From Planctomycetota bacterium (GTDB lineage Bacteria > Planctomycetota > UBA1135 > UBA2386): a DNA stretch of 64,000 bases. Each line of letters begins with the position of its first letter. Positions within the stretch are counted from its first letter, which is position 1. The DNA lies in contig JACKHZ010000008.1 of the NCBI GenBank assembly GCA_020638735.1, forward strand, positions 434,001 through 498,000, written 5' to 3'. Below, one piece after another: positions 47,875 through 55,498 of this stretch. Made by a program: the position numbers and the translations under genes. Below the pieces are notes generated by a model, which ran no database searches, was not told the DNA's origin, and saw only the letters and a program-made list of their open reading frames with translations.

Positions 47875-47902
47875 GGCTTACCGGGCGACCGCCGGGGCGC
47901 AA
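47875..47902 (-). promoter_or_regulatory. Candidate dnaB promoter TTGCGC-N16-TAAGCC
   Basis: Read on the minus strand, TTGCGC (47902-47897) and TAAGCC (47880-47875) are 16 bases apart. The start point would be near 47868, leaving about nine leader bases before the dnaB ATG. The arrangement matches the candidate promoter at 15552. Confidence 0.45.
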
Positions 47903-47964
47903 GGCACGACCTTGTTGGCAGGGTGTGGAGAAGCGCCGTGGAGACCTTGAACATGACCCGCCAA

Positions 47965-47990
47965 CCGGCCGCCGAGGCCGGCTCGGCCGG
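47965..47990 (-). terminator. Hairpin after the motorless FtsK paralogue
   Basis: GCCGAG-GCCGG-CTCGGC with flanking CCGGC/GCCGG forms a strong GC stem about 50 bases beyond the stop at 48041 and before the dnaB promoter. It probably separates the ftsK cluster from dnaB transcription. No T-run is present. Confidence 0.5.
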
Positions 47991-48040
47991 GCGTGGCGCG
48001 GCGCGGATTTTCTCGCCGCTGCCCCGCCGGGTGGCCGCGG

Positions 48041-49918
48041 TCACCCGTCCAGCACGCGGGCGCGCGAGGCGTCGTCCTCGAGGGCGACCACTCCGCGGGA
48101 CGCCAGCTCGCGCAACAGCTCGCACGCCAACTCGTAGTCGACCCGGAGCTTGCGCTGCAGCAACGCCGCGGTCGCCCGGCGCGCATCGGTGACCACATCG
48201 ATCGCCTCCTGCACGAGCCCTTCGTCGGCCCCGCCGAACAGCTGCTGCTGCTTGACGACCGGCGGCGTCGGCACGGACGGATGGACCGAGTCCGGTCGCG
48301 GGATCGACACGGATCGCTCGGCCTCGCCGTGCAGCGGCTCCGGTTCGACTTCGTCTTCGTCGGCGGCCGTGGCATCCGCCGCGACGGGCGACTCCAACGC
48401 GGCACCGTCGAGCCGGATGAAGCCCGTCGGCACGTCGGACGCCGACGGCTGCTGCACGTCTCGTTCGGGTCCGGGATGCGATCCTTCGCGCTCATCGGCC
48501 TCGCCCTCGTCGGGGAGTTGCGCTTCGAGGTCGCCCCCTCCGGTCACGGACTGCCCGGCGTCGGCGACGACGGCGCCCGCTTCGCCGACACCCGTCTCTT
48601 CGCTGTCCGCGGCAGCGAGGAACTCACCGGGCGATCCGTCGGAATCGACGACGTCACTCGCAGCCGCCGCCACCGACTCCCGGGCCGACGGGGCCGGGTC
48701 GTCGATCGTCGCCATCAGCTCGAACAACTCGACGGCGGAGAGCCCTTCCTCGGGGACCTGCTCGGGCGACGGTCGCGGCACCTCCGAGGGCGCACCCGCC
48801 ACCCGGGCTCCGGGCGGTTGCGCCAGAAGCACGTCGAACTCGTCTTCGATCACTGCGCCATCCGACTCGAGATCCTGCTCGACCGGGTCCTGAAGCATCG
48901 GTTCGCCGTCCTCCAGCTCGTCCGACGCCCGGTCTTCACCTTGCGACCGGTCCTCACCGTACGAATCGTCGGCCGAGCCCTCGTCCATCGGCGGTTCGTC
49001 GCCGCGTTCCGCGCCGACACTCTCGGTGACTTCGACCTCGCCGGCCTCGGGCAGCGCGTCCTGCGGCTCGGCGAACGCTGCCCGCCGCGCCTGCCGAGCC
49101 GCGCGCCGCTCGGCGTAGCCGGGCCGCGAGTCGTCCACAGTCGACTCGTCGCCCGCGACCTCCTGCGGCTCCGCTGGCGGCGCCGCAGCGACCTCTTCGT
49201 CGGCCCCGCCGAGCAACTCGGCGAAGACCTGCGGCGCCGCGGCGGCGCGCAACGTCGCGGGCGCCGCGGGCTCGACGCGGGTCGCCGGGCGCAAACTGGC
49301 CGGCGCGATCGCCTGGGACAGCCCGCGCAGGTGATCGGTGACGGCCGCCTCCACGCCGGACTCGCTCTGGCCCGGGCGGCGCAGCCGCTCGAAGTACTCG
49401 GCGAAGAACCACTCGGTCGCCAGCATCAGCGCGGCGAAGGTCGCCGGCCACACCAGCACCATGGTCGGCACCGGGCCGATGGCGTCGACCAGCCGGTGCG
49501 CGAGCCAGGCGCCGAACGCGCCCTTGTGCGGCTGTTCGGCGACGCCGCCGTCGCCGAGGTTGAGCGCGACGCCGAGCAGCGCCGCCATCATCAGCAGGCG
49601 CCCCAACCGCGCGAGCGGTCGTTCGAGCGCGCCGTTGTGCAGCCAGATGGTGCCCCACGCCGCGACCATCAGGAAGAAGATCACCGCGGGCGCGAGGCCG
49701 ACGAAGTCGTAGATGCCGGCGAACAGGCGCGGCAGCAACTTGGTCGGCTCGAGTCCGGTGCGGTACAGGTGGTAGTAGACGAGCGCCGAGATCGAGAACA
49801 GCGCGATGCAGATGGCCAGCAACGGCCAGCGGTTCTCGGTCCACGAGCGTCGCGTCGATCCTGCGGCGAGCGGGTCGCCGCCGAGCCTGGAGTCGGTGCC
49901 CAGCGTGTTCACGGTCAT
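48041..49918 (-). CDS. FtsK paralogue lacking the ATPase motor (membrane anchor plus gamma-like winged helix)
   Basis: A 625-residue protein. ATG 49918 has a perfect GGGAGG site five bases upstream. Four transmembrane helices lie at about residues 31-52, 69-92, 101-121 and 148-170; the last contains LATEWFF, where the neighbouring FtsK has LATEWMF, and GAFGAWLAHRLVDAIGP matches FtsK's GVFGAFV segment. Residues about 220-550 are an acidic, disordered linker. The last 60 residues (GLVQEAIDVVTDARRATAAL, then LLRELASRGVVALEDD) align with the FtsK gamma DNA-binding domain. Walker A, Walker B and the whole alpha/beta RecA core are absent. It follows ftsK by 114 bases on the same strand, so it probably arose by duplication. 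Confidence 0.85.
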   Translation of the reverse strand: MTVNTLGTDSRLGGDPLAAGSTRRSWTENRWPLLAICIALFSISALVYYHLYRTGLEPTKLLPRLFAGIYDFVGLAPAVIFFLMVAAWGTIWLHNGALERPLARLGRLLMMAALLGVALNLGDGGVAEQPHKGAFGAWLAHRLVDAIGPVPTMVLVWPATFAALMLATEWFFAEYFERLRRPGQSESGVEAAVTDHLRGLSQAIAPASLRPATRVEPAAPATLRAAAAPQVFAELLGGADEEVAAAPPAEPQEVAGDESTVDDSRPGYAERRAARQARRAAFAEPQDALPEAGEVEVTESVGAERGDEPPMDEGSADDSYGEDRSQGEDRASDELEDGEPMLQDPVEQDLESDGAVIEDEFDVLLAQPPGARVAGAPSEVPRPSPEQVPEEGLSAVELFELMATIDDPAPSARESVAAAASDVVDSDGSPGEFLAAADSEETGVGEAGAVVADAGQSVTGGGDLEAQLPDEGEADEREGSHPGPERDVQQPSASDVPTGFIRLDGAALESPVAADATAADEDEVEPEPLHGEAERSVSIPRPDSVHPSVPTPPVVKQQQLFGGADEGLVQEAIDVVTDARRATAALLQRKLRVDYELACELLRELASRGVVALEDDASRARVLDG

Positions 49919-50032
49919 TTGCCCCTCCCGGGCTTGGCGCTGTGCCTCCGGCGCCACCGGACGACACCCACGGAATCTACCGGGCCCGACCAGCCGCCAC
50001 AAGCGATGGCACCGGAGCGACGACAACTCGTG

Positions 50033-53023
50033 TCATCGCCGCTCGTCGTCATCGACTTCGTCATCGTCGTCGAACGGGGCCCCTTCCTCGCCCTGCTCGT
50101 CGTCGTCGTCCCCGTCCTCGACGCCGCCGGCCTCGCGTTCCTCGTCGGCGTCGTCGGCGTCTTCCTCCGTCGCGGACTCGCCCTCCGCGACTTCGTCGTC
50201 GGCCTGCTCGGCGTCTCCTTCGGCGTCGTCCTCGGCGTCGAGGTCCTCGGCGGCGAGCACCGCACCGCCGGACGCGCCGTGCGACGAGGGGGCGCCTTCC
50301 CCGTCGCCCTCGAAGTCGTCGTCTTCGTACTCCTCGTCGTCGGCCTCCTGCGCCGCGAGTTCGGAGGCCTCTTCACGGGCGTGGTATTCCTCGAGCGTCA
50401 GCAACACGTCGCGCGACTTGGAGCCGACGAACGGCCCGACCAGACCGTCCTCCTCCATCAGCTCGAGCAGCCGGGTGGCGCGGGTGTAGCCGACCGACAG
50501 CGCGCGCTGCAGCAGCGTCGCCGATCCACGCTGCTGACCGAGCACGACCTCGACCGCCTCGCGGTAGCGTTCGTCGCGATCGGCGACGCCGGTGCGCGAG
50601 CTCGTCTGCGTCTGCACCAAGGTCGGGTTGTAGGACGGCTTCTGGCCCTGCTCCTCGAGGAACCGGACCACGGCGTGCAGTTCGTCGTCGGAGACGAAGG
50701 TGCCCTGCGCGCGCAGCAGCGCGCCACCGGCAGGCGGCATGTAGAGCATGTCACCGAAGCCGAGCAGCTTCTCTGCGCCGTTGGCGTCGAGGATCACGCG
50801 CGAGTCGATGCGGCGGTTGACCTTGAAGGCGATCTGCACCGGCAGGTTGGCCTTGATGACGCCGGTGATGATCTCGCTCGACGGGCGCTGCGTGGCCAGG
50901 ATCACGTGCATGCCGACCGCGCGCGACTTCTGCGCCAGGCGCTGGATCAGCTCCTCGACCTCGTTCGACGCGACGTTCATCAGGTCGGCGAACTCGTCGA
51001 TGACGATTACGATGTACGGCAGGTGCACCCGGTCCGGGTCCGGCTCGCGCTGCATGCGCTTCGCCAGCTCCTGGGCGCCGAGGCGGTTGTAGTTCTTGAT
51101 GTGGTTGACGCCCGCGACCGACAGCAGCGCGTAGCGGTTCTCCATCTCGTCGACCGCCCACTGCAAGACGCCCGGCGCCTTCTTCATGTTGGTGACGACG
51201 TCGCAGCACAGGTGCGGCACCTGCTTGTAGGCCTGCAGCTCGACCATCTTCGGGTCGACCAGGATCAGCTGCACCTGCTGCGGCGTGCGCGTCATCAGGA
51301 TCGACAGCAGGATGGTGTTGATGCACACCGACTTGCCGGAGCCGGTGGTGCCGGCGATCAGCAGGTGCGGCATGCGCGCCAGGTCCTCGACGATCGGCGT
51401 GCCGGCGACGTCCTTGCCCAGGAACAGCGGGATCGCCTGGTCCTCGGCGCGGCCGAACTGGTCGAGCAAGTCGCGCATGAAGACCTTCTCGCGCTCCTCG
51501 TTCGGCACCTCGATGCCGATCGTGTCCTTGCCGGGGATCGGGGCGACGACGCGCACCGAGATCGCGCGCAGCGCGGCGGCGAGGTCCGACTCGAAGCCGG
51601 CGACGCGGTTGACGCGGATGCTCTCGGCGACGCGCAGCTCGTACTGGGTGACCGCCGGACCGACCGACGCGGCGACGATCTCGGACTCGATGTTGAAGTT
51701 GGCCAGCTTGTTGACGATCGCTTCGCCGCCCTTCTGCAGCGAGTCCGCGGTCGTCGAGAGGTCGCTGAGCACCGGCTCCTGGAACAGCTCGACCGGCGGG
51801 AAAGGGTAGTCTTGGAACGGCAGCGTGCTCTGCGCGGCGGGCCGCTTCTTCTTCTTGGGCTTGGGCCGCTGCACCACGACGATCGGCTTGCGCACCGGCT
51901 CGGGCTCCGGCTCCGGCTCTTCGCGCGGCTCGCGGCGCGGCGCCGGCTCGTCGTCGGCCTCGAGCTCGACGGCGGCCAGCGGGTCGGCGTCCTCGTCCTC
52001 CGGCTCCTCCGGCTCCTCCGGCTCCTCGGGTTCCTCCGGTTCTGCCTCGAACTCGAACTCGGCTTCGGCGGCGGCGACCGGGTCGAACTCGTCGGCTTCA
52101 TCGGTCTCGGCGAAGCCGGCCAGCTCGTCCACCTCGTCGCGGCCCACCGCCTCGTCGGCCGCCTGGCGGCGCGAACGGCGTGAAGACTGCCGTGCGACCG
52201 GCGGCTCGCCGGACTCGGCAGGCGGCACGACCTGGTCCTCGGCCTCGGCGTCGTCCTCCACCACTTCGGCCTCGGCTTCGGCCGCCGCGCGGCGGCGCCG
52301 CGGCTTCTTCTGCTCGGCGACAGGCACCTCGTAGACGTCGTCGTCGGTGGCCAAAGCACCCCCGCCGACCCCCGCCGCAGCCGGGGTCCTCACCCAGCGG
52401 CGCCACAGCGGCTCGATCGCGGCGATCGCGCGCAGCAGCAGCTGCGAGAACATCCACTCGGTGGCGAGCAGCAACGACACCAGGGCGCCGAAGCCGACCA
52501 GCAGCAGGCGACCGGTGCCGCCGAACGCGGAGTCGAGCTTGGGCGAGACGAACGCGCCGAACACGCCGCCCGCGCCATAGGGCGTGATGTCGCGCACACC
52601 GGCGCCGCCGTCGCGACCGGCGAACAGGATCGCCATCATCGCCGCGAACACCACCGCGCCGAGCAGCTTGATGGTGACCCGGGTGCAGCTGCGGCCGAGG
52701 AACAGCAGCATCGCGTAGGCCAGCAGCAGCAGGAACGGGATCCAGCCGGCGAGGCCGAGCGCGCGCGTGAAGCCGAGCGACAGGTAGTAGCCGACCGCGC
52801 CGCCGAGGTTCTGCATGCCGCCGGTGACGGGCCCCTGGTCCAGGTCCGCGAGCCGGAAGGTCGCCATCGACAGCAGCGCGTAGAGCGAGAAGCCGCACAG
52901 CGCCAACGCCACCACCTCGCGCGCGCGCGGCGACAGCCCCGGTTCGGGCACGTCCTCGGCGGGCACGAAGCGGGTGCCCCGCCGGGTCGGCGCGTCGATG
53001 TCCTTGCTTGCCTTCTTGCTCAC
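50033..53023 (-). CDS. ftsK: DNA translocase FtsK/SpoIIIE
   Basis: A 996-residue division translocase starting with GTG 53023, with GGAG five to six bases upstream. Four N-terminal membrane helices occupy residues about 35-170. An acidic Pro/Glu linker includes an EEP repeat (about 330-345). The motor has Walker A AGTTGSGKSVCIN near 560 and Walker B VIVIDEFADLM near 674. The gamma winged helix, RYREAVEVVLGQQRGSATLL to LMEEDGLVGPFVGSKSRDVL, lies near 810-865. Unusually, about 105 very acidic residues (Asp/Glu with Gly and Ala) follow gamma, which is normally the C-terminal end. FtsK pumps DNA at the septum and activates XerCD through gamma. Confidence 0.97.
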   Translation of the reverse strand: MSKKASKDIDAPTRRGTRFVPAEDVPEPGLSPRAREVVALALCGFSLYALLSMATFRLADLDQGPVTGGMQNLGGAVGYYLSLGFTRALGLAGWIPFLLLLAYAMLLFLGRSCTRVTIKLLGAVVFAAMMAILFAGRDGGAGVRDITPYGAGGVFGAFVSPKLDSAFGGTGRLLLVGFGALVSLLLATEWMFSQLLLRAIAAIEPLWRRWVRTPAAAGVGGGALATDDDVYEVPVAEQKKPRRRRAAAEAEAEVVEDDAEAEDQVVPPAESGEPPVARQSSRRSRRQAADEAVGRDEVDELAGFAETDEADEFDPVAAAEAEFEFEAEPEEPEEPEEPEEPEDEDADPLAAVELEADDEPAPRREPREEPEPEPEPVRKPIVVVQRPKPKKKKRPAAQSTLPFQDYPFPPVELFQEPVLSDLSTTADSLQKGGEAIVNKLANFNIESEIVAASVGPAVTQYELRVAESIRVNRVAGFESDLAAALRAISVRVVAPIPGKDTIGIEVPNEEREKVFMRDLLDQFGRAEDQAIPLFLGKDVAGTPIVEDLARMPHLLIAGTTGSGKSVCINTILLSILMTRTPQQVQLILVDPKMVELQAYKQVPHLCCDVVTNMKKAPGVLQWAVDEMENRYALLSVAGVNHIKNYNRLGAQELAKRMQREPDPDRVHLPYIVIVIDEFADLMNVASNEVEELIQRLAQKSRAVGMHVILATQRPSSEIITGVIKANLPVQIAFKVNRRIDSRVILDANGAEKLLGFGDMLYMPPAGGALLRAQGTFVSDDELHAVVRFLEEQGQKPSYNPTLVQTQTSSRTGVADRDERYREAVEVVLGQQRGSATLLQRALSVGYTRATRLLELMEEDGLVGPFVGSKSRDVLLTLEEYHAREEASELAAQEADDEEYEDDDFEGDGEGAPSSHGASGGAVLAAEDLDAEDDAEGDAEQADDEVAEGESATEEDADDADEEREAGGVEDGDDDDEQGEEGAPFDDDDEVDDDERR
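51997..52042 (-). repeat. 9-base tandem repeat inside the ftsK linker
   Basis: Four to five copies of the 9-mer CGGCTCCTC (minus strand GAGGAGCCG, coding E-E-P) lie head to tail, with drift in the last copies. They encode the E-E-P run of the FtsK linker. Copy number is likely to vary between strains. Confidence 0.8.
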
Positions 53024-53084
53024 TTCGGCTCCGTTGTCGGTCGCTGGTGTCGGGTGGGTTCGCGGATGTTGCTTCTGGGCGCGG

Positions 53085-53744
53085 TCAGACCCCGCCGGGC
53101 GCGCGCGCGCGCCACAGGTCTACCGCGGCGGCGACGATGCGCGCCGCCGCCGAGGCCTTGTCACAGCGGGGCAGCGCCTCGTCGCGGCCGTCGCCGTGGC
53201 AGAGCACGAACTCGCCGGCGTCGCTGCCGATCGCGTCGTGCAGGTTGACGACGCACAGGTCGAGGCGCTTGTCGTGCAGCTTGCGGCGACCGCGCGCGAC
53301 CGCCGCCGCCATGCCGGCGGAGACGGACTCGAGAGCGAAGCCGACCACGACCCGGCTCCCGGGCCGGGCGGCCAGCGTCGCGACCACGTCCGGGTTGGGC
53401 ACCAGCTCGAGCGTCATCGCGCCGGGCTGACGCGCCGGCTTGCCGGCCTGGCGGCGCGCCGGACGCCAGTCGGCGACGGCAGCGGCGGCGATCACGATCT
53501 GGTGGCGTTCGAGCGCCCCGTCGGCCGCGGCCAGCATGTCGAGCGCCGAGACGACCGGCAGCACGGTGGCGCCGGCTGGCGGCGTGACCTCGACCGGACC
53601 CAATACCATGGTCGCGTCGTGACCGAGCGCGAGCGCAGCCTCGGCGAGAGCGCACCCCATGCGTCCCGAGCTCGCATTGCCCAGGAAGCGCACGTCATCC
53701 AGGTACTCACGGGTCGGACCCGCGGTGATCAAGATGGCTACCAT
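53085..53744 (-). CDS. coaB: Stand-alone phosphopantothenoylcysteine synthetase (CoaB domain)
   Basis: A 219-residue enzyme of coenzyme A synthesis that joins 4'-phosphopantothenate to cysteine. It opens with ILITAGPTREYLDDVRFLGN and ASSGRMGCALAEAAL, the CoaB nucleotide-binding signature, followed by AAAVADWRPARRQAGK and VVGFALES. Most bacteria fuse CoaB to the CoaC decarboxylase as CoaBC (about 400 residues). Here the N-terminal CoaC flavoprotein part is missing and the ATG at 53744 begins right at the CoaB domain, so CoaC must be encoded elsewhere. It lies upstream of ftsK with a 61-base gap. Confidence 0.92.
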   Translation of the reverse strand: MVAILITAGPTREYLDDVRFLGNASSGRMGCALAEAALALGHDATMVLGPVEVTPPAGATVLPVVSALDMLAAADGALERHQIVIAAAAVADWRPARRQAGKPARQPGAMTLELVPNPDVVATLAARPGSRVVVGFALESVSAGMAAAVARGRRKLHDKRLDLCVVNLHDAIGSDAGEFVLCHGDGRDEALPRCDKASAAARIVAAAVDLWRARAPGGV

Positions 53745-53890
53745 GCCCCCGCTGCTGCCGAGTCCGCCCGGACCAGGTACACAACCCGTCCAATCGTAGT
53801 AACAGACTGCTCACAGAGGAGAAAAAACAGCCGCGGCCAACTAGACATTCGAGCCCGAGTCGTCGTTCCGATCTGCCGCTGCCCCTGCCC

Positions 53891-55498
53891 GTGACCCGCC
53901 GCCACATCCTCCTGGCCACCGCCCTGCTGGCCGCCTGCTACTCCCCCCAGGTCAACCGCAACTGGGCCGACCGCGCGGCCTACGGCCTGCTCGACGGAGC
54001 CTTCGAGCGGGTCGCCGGCGCGAAGCGCGAGTTCGTCGTCGAGCGGGCCGTGGACACCCTGCGCAAGCGGCTGTTCACCAGCACCGAGCCGGTGACCCTG
54101 TCGCTGACCGAGGCACTCGACGTCGCCGCCGAGAACAGCCGCGACTTCCAGCGCCAGAAGGAGACGCTCTACCTGTCGGCGCTGAGCCTGACGAGCACGC
54201 TGAACGACTTCCGCGTCAAGTTCGGCGGCGGCGGCGGCGGCGGCGTCAACGGCACCGGCCGCAACGACACCTCGAACGCCAACCTGTCGGATGACCTCAG
54301 CGCGTCGGCCAACACCGTCGCCGGGACCCGGGTCGTCGCCAGCTTCGTGCAGAACTTCCTGCGCTCGCTGCTGAACGGCGGCGACTTCGACGGCTCGTCG
54401 ATCCTCAACTTGTCGTTCACGCAGCCGCTGCTGCGCGGCGCCGGACGGCACATCGCCCGCGAGCCGCTGACGCAGGCCGAGCGCAACGTCATCTATGCGC
54501 TGCGTGACTTCGAGCGCTTCCGCGCCAACTTCTCGGTGCAGGTCGTCGGCGACTACTGGAACGTCGTCTTGCAGATGGCCAACCTGGCGAGCGTCGAGGC
54601 GACCTACGAGAGCCTGGTGCGCTCGCGCGTGCAGATCGAGGAGCTGCACAAGGCCGGTCGAAAGACCGTCGTCGACCTCGGCCGCGCGCAGCAGAGCGAA
54701 TACCAGGCCGCTGCGACGCTGGTGACGAGGCGCAACCAGCTGCAGACCTCGCTCGACCGCTTCAAGCTGACCCTCGGCCTGCCGATCACCGCGCTGGTCC
54801 AGCTCGACTCCGCCGAGATGGAGCGGCTGGTCGGCGTCGGCGTGGTCAAGGTCGAGCTGAGCCAGGAAGAAGCGATCGAGCTGGCGCTCGGCCGCCGCTA
54901 CGACTACCGGACGACGATCGATCAGGTGGAGGACGTCGGCCGCCGCGTGCTGATCGCCGAGAACTCGCTCGACCTGCAGCTCGACCTGACCGGCGCGATC
55001 CAGGTGCCGGGCGAACCGGGAAAGAGCCTCAACCTCGACTGGCAGCACATCAACTGGTCGGCCGGCGTGGAGCTCGACCTGCTGCTCGACCGCATCCCGC
55101 TGCGCAACGCCTACCGCAGCCAGCTGATCACGTTCGACCAGACGATCCGCGCTCGCGAGCAGGCGGAGGACCAGCTGACCGCCAACGTGCGCAGCTCCTT
55201 GCGCAACATCCAGGCAGCGTACGAGAGCTTCCGCATCCAGTCCCTCGCGGTGGAACTCAACAAGCAACGCGTCGAGGCCACCACCGACCTCTACGACGCC
55301 GGTCGGGTGCAGGCGTTCGACAAGCTCGACGCGCAGAACACCTACCTGCAGACCCAGCTCGACCGAAACGCCGCGATCGTCGCCTACGCGATCGCCCGCC
55401 TCGACCTGATGAACAACCTCGAAGCCATCAACCTGAACCCGCAGGGGCTTCGCTTCGACCTGACGCTGCCGCAGCCCGCGGCGACCTCTGCGGAATGA
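53891..55498 (+). CDS. TolC-family outer-membrane efflux channel (lipoprotein-like)
   Basis: A 535-residue outer-membrane protein. GTG 53891 gives the signal HILLATALLAAC, so it is likely lipid-anchored at Cys 16. TolC-type coiled-coil hairpins dominate: VTLSLTEALDVAAENSRDFQ, then the long helices around LRDFERFRANFSVQVVGDYW and LVRSRVQIEELHKAGRKTVV. The second OEP repeat contains AIELALGRRYDYRTTIDQVE and ends RIDLMNNLEAINLNPQGL-like sequence. A GGTGGC-coded Gly run (near 54230) is an insertion. It is the first gene of a four-gene exporter operon. Confidence 0.9.
   Translation: MTRRHILLATALLAACYSPQVNRNWADRAAYGLLDGAFERVAGAKREFVVERAVDTLRKRLFTSTEPVTLSLTEALDVAAENSRDFQRQKETLYLSALSLTSTLNDFRVKFGGGGGGGVNGTGRNDTSNANLSDDLSASANTVAGTRVVASFVQNFLRSLLNGGDFDGSSILNLSFTQPLLRGAGRHIAREPLTQAERNVIYALRDFERFRANFSVQVVGDYWNVVLQMANLASVEATYESLVRSRVQIEELHKAGRKTVVDLGRAQQSEYQAAATLVTRRNQLQTSLDRFKLTLGLPITALVQLDSAEMERLVGVGVVKVELSQEEAIELALGRRYDYRTTIDQVEDVGRRVLIAENSLDLQLDLTGAIQVPGEPGKSLNLDWQHINWSAGVELDLLLDRIPLRNAYRSQLITFDQTIRAREQAEDQLTANVRSSLRNIQAAYESFRIQSLAVELNKQRVEATTDLYDAGRVQAFDKLDAQNTYLQTQLDRNAAIVAYAIARLDLMNNLEAINLNPQGLRFDLTLPQPAATSAE

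Noticed and set aside
47993..52183. A 1396-codon plus-strand frame opposite ftsK and its paralogue
   Set aside because: The sequence is low-complexity Arg/Leu/Val and has no start signal; both minus-strand genes have clear domains.
53810..53835. GAGGAG followed by six A residues before the tolC-like gene, considered as the true ribosome site
   Set aside because: It is about 70 bases from GTG 53891 and no ATG, GTG or TTG codon in that frame follows it closely.
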